NCBI GenBank assembly: GCA_951394405.1
Contig: OX596339.1
Coordinates: forward strand, 3,596,001-3,660,000
Length of the DNA: 64,000 bases
Source of the DNA: Coprinellus micaceus
Taxonomy: Eukaryota; Basidiomycota; Agaricomycetes; Agaricales; Psathyrellaceae
Reading direction: 5' to 3'
Position 1 is the first letter of the stretch. Every line of letters starts with the position of its first letter. Position numbers and translations under genes: made by a program. Below are positions 43,781 through 55,942 of the stretch, piece after piece. The notes below the pieces were generated by a model that was not told where the DNA came from, did not search any database, and saw only the letters and a program-made list of their open reading frames with translations.

Positions 43781-44551
43781 TCATCTGAGGCCTGGACTTG
43801 ACCTTGGCTCTACAGGTCGGGCGTGGTATGGAGGCGTCTGGGGCGAGACGGTGGAAAACCTGGGGTCTTCCCGGAAAGCGGGATTTCCCAAGAGTTCGTG
43901 CACAAGTGTCGGCATTGGCACGACCAAGCGAAATTCGGGGTGAGTAGCGGTATAATTGCGAAGGATGGTCTCGAACCAACCGCGCAAACAACCTGCACAA
44001 AAGGAGTGTCCGCATTCAGGAAGCCTTTCAGGTAGGAAGTAAGTTACTGTCACTCACGGAAGGGAGAGAGCTGTGGCCGACCTACAAGTGAGGAAGCTCC
44101 AATCTAGATGAGCAAATGCTACAGATGAACTGGGTGTCGTCACGGTCGTGGTTCACACGTCCTGACTGGAGGGAGGACCTCATGATCAGTCGGCGACACA
44201 GTGGGTTTGCAGATGACGTACCTGGATCTTCCTCGTTTCCCGCCGATCTCGAACTCGTTCTGACCCATGCTCACGATCCTTGAGCTTTCGATGCAAGCGA
44301 TTGATGGAAGCCGCTTGATTTTCAAGGCGCCTATCCTTCTCTTCAATTTGGGCATGGAGAAAACGAATTGTCTTGGTTTGGGTTTCCAGCTCCAGCTTCT
44401 GAATGCTGTTTCTTGATTGGTATCGCTCCAAAGCCCCTGCTTGGTTTTTTATCTTTTGACGAGCGTCGAGTAGTGCCTTGGGGAGGTCGATCCGAGCGGC
44501 GGTATTCGAGTGCGATGGACCCAGATCAGCCTCTAGGTCGATTACCACAGG
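43781..44551 (-). pseudogene. RING-finger/coiled-coil gene with damaged RING
   Basis: Three exon-like blocks on the minus strand: 44551-44222, 44129-44086 and 44024-43781. The first is a Gln/Arg/Lys-rich coiled coil (LELETQTKTIRFLHAQIEEK). The second gives the first RING pair (FICSICSSRLELPHL). The third gives LPECGHSFCAGCLRGWFETIL. The last zinc pair is broken: in frame it reads PPYHARPVEP, whereas a shift of one base gives RPTCRAKVKSRP, the expected end. That implies a one-base deletion and loss of one Cys. No start codon is visible before the coiled coil, so 5' exons are missing or unrecognised. It converges on the RBR gene, 376 bp from its stop. Confidence 0.6.
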
Positions 44552-45464
44552 CTATCGGGTGTGGGCAGGGTGCGATTTTGAGCCCTCCATGGATTGAGCC
44601 TGAGATAATGATTCAAATATTCAAGTTGGACCGGGCAGCGATGGTTCAAGAGACAAAATACGTGATGCTGAACGGCGCTAGAGTTGAAACGCTGACAGCT
44701 CTCCTCGCGTTCTGTCCTCGCAGCGTTCTGTGTACTTAGATAGCTGGACCATAGCCTGGGTCCTAGCAGATTTAATTGGACCACTATTGGGCTTAGTCAA
44801 CATGCTAGCGGTTACCATATTTATCCATTGGCTAGGACCAGTGAGTGGCAATCCCACCTAGACGTGACCAAACTCCGAGTCAACCGTCGCGCCGAAAGTC
44901 ACAAGTAGAAGCTTCCACAGGCAAGGCAGTAATTACTACGTACTGCTACGAGCCCGGCGAGCATCCTGCACCCCCTCGATCATATACGCCCGTGCCTGAA
45001 GCATCCGAGCAGCGCCAAAGCTTCTCCCGCTCGTTTGGTCCCCGTGGGAACTCACGACCCCCGCTGTCCGCGCTCTCCCACGCCCGCCTGCCTCCGAACA
45101 CAAGACGAGGACGTTGGGGACGCTGAGGGGGAGGAGCTTCTAGACCCGGGTCGGGTCGCCAAACGCAGTGGCGCGAATTATACTCCGGGCAGCCACCTAG
45201 TAGTGGTTTAGTCATTCACGGGCGCTCGATGACCGTAGCATTAAGTTCCAAGCAAAAGTAACATTCATTTCGAGGCATCAATGTTTCAACAATCAACTAA
45301 CATTTCTATGCGTAGCCCTTGCATAGCTCACGCGATCGGCGCTGGTCGGGTGGTCACTTGAGGAATACGCAGGGGCCGAGAAGGTTATCCGGACGCGGTC
45401 GACGTTCACTGAAACGATGGTCAGAGCTCGCACGAGGGAGAGGGAGATGGAGTTGTATAAGAAC
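44552..45464. other. intergenic, no supported gene
   Basis: Short ORFs only. The Pro/Arg-rich reading at 44845-45126 (+) has no motif, and its opposite strand is also open. Confidence 0.45.
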
Positions 45465-47304
45465 TTACCTTATGCCAATCATCATGACACTGATAGTGCG
45501 AAGCTTTCCTTCATCGCCCTCATCCCTCCACATACGAACCAAGACGTGCACCGTCGAAAGCCCCAGCGGGAAGACGGCGTAAGCGGTGTAGACCTGGGGA
45601 ACCGCTAGCATTTGGGCTAGATAATCGTTGACCCTTTCGCGTTGAGGGATGTCGCCTCCGAAGGAGCTTTCAACGCTCTCGATGAAATCCACGATGGTGG
45701 ACAAGCCGCCTAAGCAAGGAACTGAAATGGCGTCGACCCTAAGAACGAGGGAGTGAAAAGGTGCTTTGAAACGTTTAGCGTGTGTTTGGAAGGCCTCGAG
45801 GTGGTTATTGGACATATGCTCTGAGTAGGCCGCCAAACTTGCCCTCATTCGCAAAGGAATTGCCGAGAGAAATGGCTGAGCTACGCTAAGTCGGCGGAGG
45901 GCGCCACACTCAGAGCGGTGTCGGGCAATCCAGTCGGCTCTCTGGCAGCTGCTTGAGCAGTAGGCCATGGCGTTGCATCCTCCACACCGCCTCGACTTTC
46001 CTCCCAGCTTCCCGGGCCCGTGTGTTCCACAGTGCTATAAGTTATGAAGCCAGTAAATGAGTAAAAAAGCATGCAACAATGGGGTGTAATATACTTGCCT
46101 CAAGGTAGTCACACATGCGCGCAGCGATTCTTGGGCCGGCGTCATCGTCGTGAGCCTTCAGTGCATAGAGGACCTCATCCCAGCACTGGCCGAAGAGAAG
46201 ACTACGACCCCTCGCGATCGCGCCGAACGCCGTGTCCGAGCATTCGCTGTTGATCATGACGATGAGGCACGGAGCGACACTCCGATAGGCCACATACGCC
46301 ACGATGTCACGAAGGAAATGGGCGGCAAGCGAATAACCTTGAAAGGAGGTCGGGACGTAGAGGAGAGCTTGGAGAAGAACACGGAGGATTCCACCATGAA
46401 CTGCCGAAATCGCCCTCTTCAAAGGGCTACCAGAGCTCGGGTCAGACTTGAGAATGAATCTGTGGAGGTAGCTCAGAACGCTGGGGACTTCAACCCAAAT
46501 CGAGGGGTGATGCTCATCACAGAGGGCTACGTTGAGGGCGAGCGATATGTGGTATAGAAGCCGGTGCGAGTCGAAAAGTGCCATGGAATGCTCCGGTTTG
46601 TAAAGAAACTGCTCGATGATACTTGAAATCACACGAAGGTGCCGAAGAGCGAACGCCGCAGATACAGCGGATCCGTAAAGAAGCTTTCTGAGGGCGCGGA
46701 TTCTGCGTTCCATTGTATCCGCAATGCATCCAATCTCGGAGGGGTGGGCTTGGAGGTGACTTTGAAGGGTCGCGTGTCCGACAGCGTCTTCGGCGATACG
46801 GGAGAACAAGCAAAGGAGGGGGCACCTCTCATCACCATCGGCAGAGATATAGTGTCGGCCACGCTCATCTTGTTGCATCCACATGCTGAGGACCAAATCG
46901 ATGACCGAGGGCGAGGCCATGAGTGTTCGTCGCAACCCCTCGTCCACATCAACCATCATCAGGACGAAGGCCGCACTGGGGATGATGGATAGACCTTGGC
47001 TACAGAAGAAGCGGAGCCATTCCAAACAATGAAAGAGGTTGGCATTGAGGCGCTGTGCAAACTCTTGTCGGGGACCGCGTGCGAGGATGGTATAATGCTG
47101 GGATACCATGACTTCCATGGCCCCTATCGCTTCCTGAATGCTCTTGTGGGAGGGGGCACAGCCAGTGAAAGGGATTTGGGCGGAGTTGAGAAGGTCAACC
47201 GAAGTCACACCGAGGGGCACCTGTTTACCGAGAGTGTTTGTCAGGAGGCGCTGAGAAGAAACGAGTATCCGAACCTTCAATTGCGACGGGCCTTGAGGGC
47301 GCAT
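45465..47304 (-). CDS. MYND-type zinc-finger protein (copy 1)
   Basis: Exons 47304-46099 and 46034-45465 give about 591 residues from MRPQGPSQLK. The frame is open upstream to 47376 but holds no ATG there. The intron starts with GC (gcaagt), and only this choice joins DYLE to the finger. The N-terminal 400 residues are helical repeats without a recognised domain. Next comes the MYND finger with CGTHGPG...CGGCNAMAYCSSSCQRADW...HRSEC. A C-terminal domain of about 150 residues ends LRTISVMMIGIR. MYND fingers bind proline-containing peptides. The same architecture and the end motif (LSATVVGIL) occur in the gene at 51286-53288, so these are diverged paralogues. Function is unknown. Confidence 0.8.
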
Positions 47305-48560
47305 GGTGTACAATGACGTGGGATTTGAGAGAGGAGAACGGAGGGGGGGAATGGTAGAGGTGTCCCATTTAAACAAACAGAGACTCCTTTCTTATGAAAA
47401 GCCTTTGTAGAGGACACAATGGAATTGGTCCCGCAGATGAAAGAGATGTGTGAACATCCTGCGTTGCAGGAGGTGAGGAGTAAGCAACCACGACCAGCCA
47501 TTCGATGACTTCTTCCTCGGTGAGGAGCCCCTGACGGCGAGCAAGTGAGAGTATGGCGGCACTGAGGGAATCGTGAAGGAAATCATGAAAACAAATCCGG
47601 AGCCAATAGGGCGTCACAGGGGGCACTATCGAGTTTACTGTCTCAACTGCGTCGCACTGAAGGGGTAGAGGGCCGGGGGGTGCGTACCTCGGGGTGAGGA
47701 GAACATTTCCGAGAGTTATGCGAGGGGGAACCTTGGGGAGCACTGAGGAAACCGTGAAGGAAATTATATCAGATGTACGGAACTGAGAGGGAGAAGCGCC
47801 CTGGAGAACGTACCTTGGATACACAGCTACGCGTTCCAAATATATTTGGGACTCGACGCGGACACAGAACCGAACTACAGGTTGGTGAGGTGGAGGCGGT
47901 CGATCAAAGCAAATCCGGAGCCAATAGCACGGCACGGGGAACACTATCGAGTTTACCGTCTCAATTGCGTCGCACTGAGGGGCTAGAGGGCCTGGGGGTG
48001 CGTACCTTGGGGTGAGGAGCACGTTTCCAAGAAAGCCTTGGGGAGCTAGGGCCGGTCCCTGCCGAGTTATGCGAGGGGGAACCTTGGGAGCACTGAGGAA
48101 ACCGCGAAGGAAATTATATTAGATGTACGGAACTGAGAGGGAGAAGCGCCCTGGAGGACGTACCTTGGGTACACAGCTACGCGTTCGAGGTAAATCCGGG
48201 GAACCACATGAAGACAGGCCCGAGTTACGAATTCCGCTCCTCGAGGCAAGAACCGGGAGGAGCAACTCCTCCCATGCTCCAACCTATTCTTAATCCCCAT
48301 CCCCCGACATTCCCTCTTGGAAAGAAGGCTAGCGAACGTGATAGGCGACTCTGAGGTCCAAGGGCCGGCCATTCGGCCACATCGAAACCCAGGTATCCGC
48401 TAGTCCAGTCGCATATTGCAGAGAACGACCGCCAACGGTTTGTGACCCCAGCTCGCTGGGCGGTCCGTTCCTTGTTGTTTGAAGCCTCATATTATTGACT
48501 CTCTGACACCCCAATGGCGCTGAAGATCTCTAAGGTACGGTTAGGGTAGAAATCCAGGAC
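47305..48560. other. upstream of MYND copy 1, mostly a tandem duplication
   Basis: The minus-strand frame 48022-47369 is open for 217 codons but is made largely of the duplicated units listed separately. A stretch near 47560-47480 (ILSLARRQGLLTEEEVIEW) reads like real protein. It might be a 5' exon of the MYND gene, although I found no convincing splice. Confidence 0.35.
47594..48200. repeat. tandem duplication, two units of about 325 and 285 bp
   Basis: Unit 1 (47594-47918) and unit 2 (47919-48200) both run from AAATCCGGAGCCAATAG through CACTATCGAGTTTAC, GGGGGTGCGTACCT and CGAGTTATGCGAGGGGGAAC-like blocks to ACACAGCTACGCGTTC. On the minus strand both units contain potential donors (gtacgc, gtacgt), so exon duplication is possible. 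Small indels distinguish the units. Confidence 0.75.
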
Positions 48561-51285
48561 ATGTCGATAGTACTCACATCGACAGCCTTATCCATCTATC
48601 ACTGCTTCCCCTGCTCCGCGACACACCTCCTCCATTACAGGCATCACTCAATAACTATAATTACCCTTATCACCCCGGGGCATCCGCCTTATCCCTCCTC
48701 AGTCCAAATCCCGGACTCGTGCTATCCTCCACCCCAAGATTCCATGATTCTGCTCCTGCGTCTACGTCGGCTTCTGCTGGCTTTTGCTCGATCGCTGGTA
48801 ATCACGACGGTCGCAAGTTCAGGCTATCCATCTTGCCGTCGATTGTCGAGTCGTTTAGGAAGAGTTCAGGCTAGCCCCATGGTGGTCAGGTGGGAAGAGG
48901 AGGACGTCCCACCGTTTGCGGAGTTATAATGACTTGATGGCTTCCTTGTTCGACCGTAACACCATTGTAATTACCAGTTGTAATTATAACACCCCTACTC
49001 CTAAGGCCTAATCACTCGTCTCCCTGCTCATTTCCATCAACAGCTCACAGAACCTGTCCACCTCGATCTGGCTCGTCCGTTAGGACACTGTAACTCACTT
49101 GCGATTCAGCGATTCATCACTGGCGCGGACCCACACCGAAGGCCGTCACCTGTTTTGGTCTAGCCCACCCCTTTCCTCCTCCTCCTCCTCCCGTTCATTT
49201 GCTCTACCCTTCGACCACGGCTCATCACCTATCCCAACGGCGCCTTCGACACTCTGGGAGCCCTCAGACCATACCTTTGTTGACACCCTCGCCGTCAATC
49301 ATCTCGAGTCAGCGTTCAACGAGAAGCTGAACGAATTGGAATCTGGCGTGCGCACCGAGGGGTCACGAAATGGTGACGACAGTGGGCCTTTGGCGATACC
49401 TTTGCTCAACGTCTACGTTGAGGACAGTTCTCTTGTGTTTCCTCGCGTTTTATCCATGCGTCCACCCGCCTGCCCTCCATGTCTTCTTGGCCCCATCCAC
49501 CCGTCGAGGTCGCCTCCCATTTCGTGCGTGCACATCCGGTCACCCTTCCATTTCCTTCGCCCCTCAACTTCCTCCAAACACTGTCCTGCGCCGTTCAAGC
49601 AGCCCCATCCAACGTTCCTTTTAGGCCAAATCGGTCGAATATCACTGGGGGCGGTCGTGTTCGATTCGCGGTCGATAGGGTCGCGGATCGCGTTCCAGGT
49701 GGTTTCTTGGTGTTCAAAGAAGCCAAATCCATTGCCCACTTTTTTGCGAGGTATGAAATATATGAAATCGTTGAAGTTTATAATTACGTTTCGCATTGTA
49801 GATAAGGATAAGTTCGCTTAATTCGATCGTGAATATGATTGCGTGACGGGCGCATTCCGAGGTTTCTAGGTCGCCAACTTTAGCTTCTTTCGCAGTACAT
49901 CGACGGCAGTCGTCTGACCTTCAAGCACCCTCTGACAAGCAAGCGTGACAAGAGCTTACATTTAAATCCGTTCCCAGCGCGTATATGTCATGTTCGGACA
50001 CTCCTCTCTCGCGACCTGTACGGGCAGACGTTCTCGCTGTGCATAACATCGAGCTCACCTCGTCGACAGTACTGGCGGTCGGTCGAGGTGAATCAAATTG
50101 AATTGAATCCGGAGTGCGGAAACTTGAAGGTCGCTGGTCGGGCCTCAGGCCTCAGGGTCCGCCGTTGCAGTATCAAGCCAAAGAATGTACTCACTCTATA
50201 AATGCATGCACTACTCCATTTCTGTCCATTTCTGTCAGCAGCGGGCGCCCTTGCTTACCTTCAACTCCTCGGCCCTCATGAAGAGTGCTTGCGCCGAGTA
50301 GAAGCCATCGGTGGTATACTTCTTACCAAGGCTAATCGCCTCTGGGATTGAAGGACTGCCATTGGAGGGGCCATGTGGTAGCCACTTTCCAGGATGTTTG
50401 TCTTCCCCCCTCGCTATTCCATATGAGCCTCATTGGCACCCGATGTAATCATGTTCGGTATCATACTCAAAGCGTAGTTGCGTTGTAGGCCGTTGCTGCG
50501 CCCGGTAGGTTACACATTCGAACATTCCAACCAATAGGTCGAACTTCTAATCTTATAGTCATCCAGGACGAGAACTTGAATACGGATATCCCACAGGCCT
50601 GATCAAATATTGATCCAGCCACCAGCCTACAGAGCACCGCTTCCCCAACCCCAACCCCAACAACGAACGACGTTATGCTGCCTCCCCATCACTCATCCTT
50701 AAGCCAAACCCTAGCGATATCACCTCCTCGTCCCCCATCTCCGACCTCCCACAAGAGAGGCTGGGACGCGCAAACAGGGGCAAACAGGGGCAGCGACTCG
50801 GCCTCCCGTACCTCGTCAACCATGAGCACAAGCCCGCGACCACATCAGTGACAAGGACGAGTGTAGAGCTCTCCACATGTACCCTCGCCAAGCTGTGAAT
50901 TTGGACGATTCGATTTGGGTTTCGGCGGGGTTAAAGGAATGGTGGGGAAGGGAAGGCCCCAGTGCTCTCTGGCTGGGCAGGGAACTACTTCCTCATCGTA
51001 CCCGGGCCAGACATGTGCAAAGCGGTGAAATGCAAAGTGGTCGAAGTAGTGAACAGGTTAAAAGAGTTCCATAGTACACTTTCTGATACACTCAACATCA
51101 GGCACGGAGGGACTAAATCTCGGCCACGATCAGGTGGTTAGCTCTGCGACCATAATTATAACGTCGGTCAGACAGCCAACTCTGCCGCCACACCAGCACC
51201 TTTGCCCATTAGTGCCACACCTTCGTTCGGCCTAACGGTTAACCTTGTCAGTAATAGGGTCCAAGGAATCGCCAGTACAGGTCAC
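48561..51285. other. long stretch without a confident gene
   Basis: The longest ORF is 49099-49821 (+), 240 codons. It has a Ser run, an acidic middle (DTLAVNHLESAFNEKLNELESGV) and a C-terminal part that continues better in another frame (VRFAVDRVADRVPGGFLVFKEA near 49650-49720). That pattern suggests a frameshifted remnant. The ORF at 48561-48929 (+) is His/Ser/Leu-rich with no motif. The interval from 49.8 to 51.2 kb shows nothing. Confidence 0.35.
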
Positions 51286-53288
51286 TTACAAAATACCCAC
51301 AACCGTGGCACTCAGCGCACGGAAATCGTTCCCTCCGAGTCGCCTCAACCGGACCAACATATTGATCGTACATCGACCCCACGGAAACCATGCATCAACA
51401 AGATGCACGCTTGGATCCCCTCCCAGCTCCGCCAAGTACCCAGTCACCACCTTTGACCCTTGCTGATCGAAGAGGGATGCTTCATCTTTGAGGCCTACAG
51501 CCGAGAGGAATGTGATGTCGAATGGCAAAGCGCGGGCGTCGAAGACGGTGACGAAGAGGTCGGGAAGTGTTTCAGGCCCGTAGCGGCTTTTGATTTCCTC
51601 GAGGCGACCCTTATAGGACAGAAAACGGGCAACGAACGTTGATAGGGCAACCTGGGCTTGCAGCGAAAGGGCTTGGTCAACGCACGCCCTGCGTTTAGCG
51701 CATTCCTGACGATGTCCAGCGTTCCAATCAAGCATCTGGCAGCAACTTGAACAATATACGACAGCCTTGCACTTCGAGCACCTTTTCGACTTGGATACTC
51801 GGTCGACGGAGCAGGAATCCTGATGCTGTGCCCCGTGTTAGATTAATGAAACTGGAAGCCTAGCTAACAACCCTCGCACCTCTAAATAATAGCACATGCT
51901 ATCCTCCTCTCGACGTTTCCCTTGACCGTCTTTGTCTAAGTGGCTCCTTTCTTCGACCCATGTCGTGACACCCTTCAAATAGGCCTTAAGACCCTCTGAA
52001 TGTCTATCGTGAAGGTCGGCCTCCCAACGGGTGGCCGGGAGTAGTAAGCGTAGTACATCTGGGTAGATCGCATACACCGCCAAATCGTCCAGGATGCGCA
52101 GCAGAACTCCGTACGTTTCTTCCGATGGCCGTAGGTAGGACAAGGCCCTCGCGAGAATGGAACACAATCCCCCATCTACAGCCTCTTTGACGTACCTGAC
52201 GGGGTTCGGTGCCACGCCATGGTCGCCCAGAGTTATCTCGAAAATAGCCGAGACGCATCTTGTGGCCACGGCTACGGGAAACTTGCGGCCGTTCGTAATG
52301 GCGTCGAGGGTGTCACATAAGTCGAAAATGAAGTTTGGAGAGTAGAGGGGGCGCATCAGGTATCTGGGTAGCTGGCAGGACGGGCTTCGAAGGAGGCGGG
52401 CTAGACGAAGGAGATCTTCCAAGCGAGAGCTTCGAGAGGAGACTGTGGCGTGGAGGTTGGAGAGCTCCTGTACTCGCTTCCTGATGGTGGTGAAAATTTG
52501 GGCAACTTTGCGACGATTGGTGTGTTGCATGATCAGAAGGCAGTCCTGGCCCCGCGCGTGCATCACGACACGTTCTAAGAGGTCGACGATGATACAGCAT
52601 TCCGTCCCGTCCCCAGTCAAATATTGGTCGTTGTCGATTTTCTTGGTCCATAGTTGGAGAACGGTTTTGATGCCCACCGGTTCAGACATGACTATTTCCG
52701 TCAAGGCATCGTCTGTGTCGACCATTGTGCGGAGGAAATAAGCGATGACGATCAGGAACGGCTTTTGGACGGTGTTGGCGACGATCCTAGTCCAGGGGCC
52801 GAGGAAGAAGTGAAACCAACGCAATAGCTCGTGGCAGTGGGCAGCGAGAAGTTGCGCCACCGCCTCGCTGGGAAATGGGGCAATTCTGCGGGAGAGAATG
52901 AGCGTGGATTGGGTAGAAATCACCATGATTGCGCCCTGCGCGGCCACGGCATTCTGACGACCTTCTGAAGTTATTGGCAAGCGAGGTATGAGGTTGGCGT
53001 GGAGTAAGGGAAGAAAGAGGGTGATAAGAGACATGTCCAGATCCTGGGTCGCGGTGATGTACTCGACGAGGCCTTTGGGGTCACTGGCTAGTGCAGCTTG
53101 AACAAGCTGCGGGGGGGAGGGGGGATCATAAAACGATATATTCGAGCAGGGGAGTGGGCTGATAGTACCTGGCGTTTAATTCCCCTGTACGGCCTGCGAG
53201 GAGAATCCATGCAGTGGGAGTGTAGGTTGCTGATCATGAGGCGGATGTGTTCGAGTCTAGACGGTAACGAAGGGGCAGCCATGGGCAT
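51286..53288 (-). CDS. MYND-type zinc-finger protein (copy 2)
   Basis: Three exons, 53288-53169, 53106-51880 and 51819-51286, give 626 residues from MPMAAPSLPSRLEHIRLM. The acceptor of exon 2 follows a strong C/T tract. The body is all-helical (LVEYITATQDLDMSLITLF...). The MYND finger is C-SVDRVSKSKRCSKCKAVVYCSSCCQ with DWNAGHRQEC. The last 150 residues include ARALPFDITFLSAVGLKDE and end LSATVVGIL. It is a paralogue of the gene ending at 45465, on the same strand about 4 kb away. The split between body and finger is at the same place, with a normal GT donor here. Possible roles are protein-protein adaptors or chromatin-linked factors, by family only. Confidence 0.82.
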
Positions 53289-54241
53289 TGATTATGAGGT
53301 TTATTGCGTTGCGAGAATATTTGACCTTTGTGTCGACGAGGACAAAGGCGAACGGAATCTCTTTATCAGATCTGGAGCCAGACGCACCCATGACATAGTC
53401 CCCTCGAACGGTGCACAAAGGGATGTATCTGGGCGGCGACCGGGTGCGCCAACCAACCACAAGTCAGGGTACCATAGTGCCGAGTGGTAGACGTATGTGG
53501 AAGACAATGATTGCGGAGGGAAGCGACGCACTCCTGGGGTTGTGTGCGTAGGTTCGGTTTCAAGCCCCCATTCGTGCAGGTCGAGCGTGACTCGAAATGT
53601 CTTCCTAAACGGGAAGGGCTTTGCTACAAACCTATTGTGTGCAATGGGGGGTGGTGGCAGGCCACCCAAACATGAACAAACGTATCTACGGATTTTCGAT
53701 GGCAAAAGTTGGGGCCGCTGGCCCGGGGGGAATGAATATCTCCATTTTCTCACTCATTTTTGAGATCAGAGAGTATGGCCTTGAAACTGCGTGAATACAT
53801 CGACATGGGCAGTTGAAACGAGGGTATTCAAAAATAATGAGGAGAATTGACGATGTATGACGATTTCTATGCCCAAAGATACCCGTCGCGTGCCAAACGC
53901 GACACGATCAAAGCTTCACCTCGCCAGCCCATTTCACTGCGAAGATGCCTCGATATTAGGACTGGGATGTGGCGTCGCGCCGTTGGCAGTTGGCGACGCG
54001 TTCCTCGTTGTGGCGGGAATTCACACCAGCGCACCTTGAGCGGACCAGGAAAAAGTCGAAAAAGAGCATGATGGTCAGCGCGTCGAGAATGAATCTGTCG
54101 CGACGGATATGTACTTATACTGTTCTCACAAGTTATACAGGAGCACTGTTTACAAACCTGCGATCCGCCGTCAGGTCACACCGGTCGCAGTGCACATTTA
54201 TATAATTCACTTTGTAGCTACATGTCTGCTCAGCGCTCAGC
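53289..54241. other. intergenic, no supported gene
   Basis: ORFs up to 150 codons lie on both strands (53301-53753 minus, 53847-54071 plus), overlapping and without motifs. Confidence 0.45.
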
Positions 54242-55942
54242 TCAGCCTCGGGCACATGTGTCCCAGTTATACCAATGCACCCACACGCCTTTAGGGAAGT
54301 CCTCCGAAATGGTTCGGATTTCTGCGGTGGTGCTGTCGTCGGAAAACCCAAACCGTTCCACCATCCCTGGGGTAACCCCAAACTCCACGAGCTTAAGCTC
54401 ATCCCCGCGTCTTCGGGCGACAAAATCTTGAAGGTTCTGCAGGGAGGAACCGTCCCAGTCGAGATCCAACACTACCACAAGTTCCTCGAATCGGCCAAAG
54501 TGGTAGTCGAGCATGACAGGGAAACACGGATCTTTCCAAGTTCGGGAGGTCGCGACGGTCACCTTGCACATCTCTTTCATGACGGAAAGAAAGGGCTGGG
54601 CGATGCTCGAGATGGATGGGCTATGATCCATATCCAAGATTAGGTGGTTGGCGAAAAGGATTGAAGGTTGGAGGGTGAGTGCGAGATGGTCGCATAGCCG
54701 GAGCAGAAACCTGTCCCAAGTTGAAAGAGTGAACACTCCATGAATGGGAAAGGATAGCAGCCCAAGAATGAGGTGTAGTGGTCCTGTAGGGTTTGGGAAG
54801 CTCAATCCAGAGGTCTTGAACGTAAAGGTCGTGTCCCAGTCCTCCGACCCCTCGTATTCCGAGAGGCGCACGCATAAATCTCCGCCGGTTAACGAGACGG
54901 ACATAGCTTCGTATACTGTATAAGGTTCGATAAACAGAGCTGTGATTCCGGCAGCTACTTGGGTATACTCGATTCCCGTGTGCTTACAGCAAGCCAAGAA
55001 CACGACGGTGACACGGCGGACGCAACTGCGAGGGATCTCCAGCATAGTTCCTAGTTGCCTGCACGTCGCTAAGCATCCTGCCACGTCGAGGAGCTCTAAG
55101 TGGGCTAGCTCGATGGGATCCATGGGGGGGCTGTCGCGTCGATGGAATGGGGAAATGGCGTTATGGAGTGTCAGGCTGCTGAGATACTCGAAATCTTCGC
55201 GCCACCGAAAGAAGCGCCGCATGGATAACGCTAACGCGGAACGGCCGCCTTGGGCGTGTGCGCTTCTCGAACGCTCGACGTGGTAGTGATCAAGGACACG
55301 GTATGGACCACAGCACGTTGGCAAGAAGCAGTTCACGAGGTGAATGCTTCTCAACCCACCAAGCTGCCCGGGAGAGCGATGAATGAGAGGTGCGTCGCGG
55401 TCTCCATGAAAGCGGACGTATAAATTCTCGAGGTCATTCGCCATGTTGAGAAGTGCCCTCAACCACCGCCCGTCACAGCCTTCCGCTACCTGGGCACGTA
55501 AGGATTGGATTCGGTGGTGGTTGTTGGACACTCGGTTCCAAATTTGCTGATCAATGGGCCAGGCACTCCCCTCGATGAAGGACAGAGTAATGCTGAAAGG
55601 CTGAGACCGAGCCAAGATAGCCTCGAAAAATTGCCGTGATATCCCGTCGAGAAAGGGCACGAGGGACCACAGATACGGACTTTTGAGGGCGACAGCCCGG
55701 AGATACGAACAAGAGTGGGACACGTTGAGAAGATCGAAAGCAGCTTGCTTGAAAGCGAAGGGATCTGTCTTCGGGTCCAAATTGGGTTGAACGAGTTCCA
55801 GATAGACTTGGGCGATCGTTTCAAACGGGAGTTGGTGGATACCCCCAGTTTCGCTGCACTCGTGAATGGTGGGGAGAGGCGCCCCGTGTGTGTATCGGGG
55901 AACCGATCGAGGGGTATGATCCACTGTGCTGAGCTTCAGCAT
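54242..55942 (-). CDS. F-box-like protein, single exon
   Basis: An uninterrupted ORF of 566 codons starting MLKLSTVDHTPRSVPRY. Near residues 35-95 an F-box-like helix set is visible: IHQLPFETIAQVYLELVQP, then LLNVSHSCSYLRAVALKSPYLWSLV, matching the L-P-x-E-[IL]...V-x-x-x-W-x-x-[IV]-[AV]...P-x-L-W pattern of basidiomycete F-box proteins. The remainder looks like degenerate leucine-rich repeats (ENLYVRF, LGGLRSIHL, LSSLTLHN, LAHLELLDVAGC). Such proteins usually recruit substrates to SCF ubiquitin ligases. The target cannot be inferred. A nearer upstream Met is not needed because the frame closes soon after. Confidence 0.75.
   Translation of the reverse strand: MLKLSTVDHTPRSVPRYTHGAPLPTIHECSETGGIHQLPFETIAQVYLELVQPNLDPKTDPFAFKQAAFDLLNVSHSCSYLRAVALKSPYLWSLVPFLDGISRQFFEAILARSQPFSITLSFIEGSAWPIDQQIWNRVSNNHHRIQSLRAQVAEGCDGRWLRALLNMANDLENLYVRFHGDRDAPLIHRSPGQLGGLRSIHLVNCFLPTCCGPYRVLDHYHVERSRSAHAQGGRSALALSMRRFFRWREDFEYLSSLTLHNAISPFHRRDSPPMDPIELAHLELLDVAGCLATCRQLGTMLEIPRSCVRRVTVVFLACCKHTGIEYTQVAAGITALFIEPYTVYEAMSVSLTGGDLCVRLSEYEGSEDWDTTFTFKTSGLSFPNPTGPLHLILGLLSFPIHGVFTLSTWDRFLLRLCDHLALTLQPSILFANHLILDMDHSPSISSIAQPFLSVMKEMCKVTVATSRTWKDPCFPVMLDYHFGRFEELVVVLDLDWDGSSLQNLQDFVARRRGDELKLVEFGVTPGMVERFGFSDDSTTAEIRTISEDFPKGVWVHWYNWDTCARG

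Noticed and set aside
49099..49821. 240-codon ORF as a real gene
   Set aside because: No domain is seen. The more protein-like 3' portion is in another frame, and there are no supporting splice sites. I left it as a possible frameshifted remnant.
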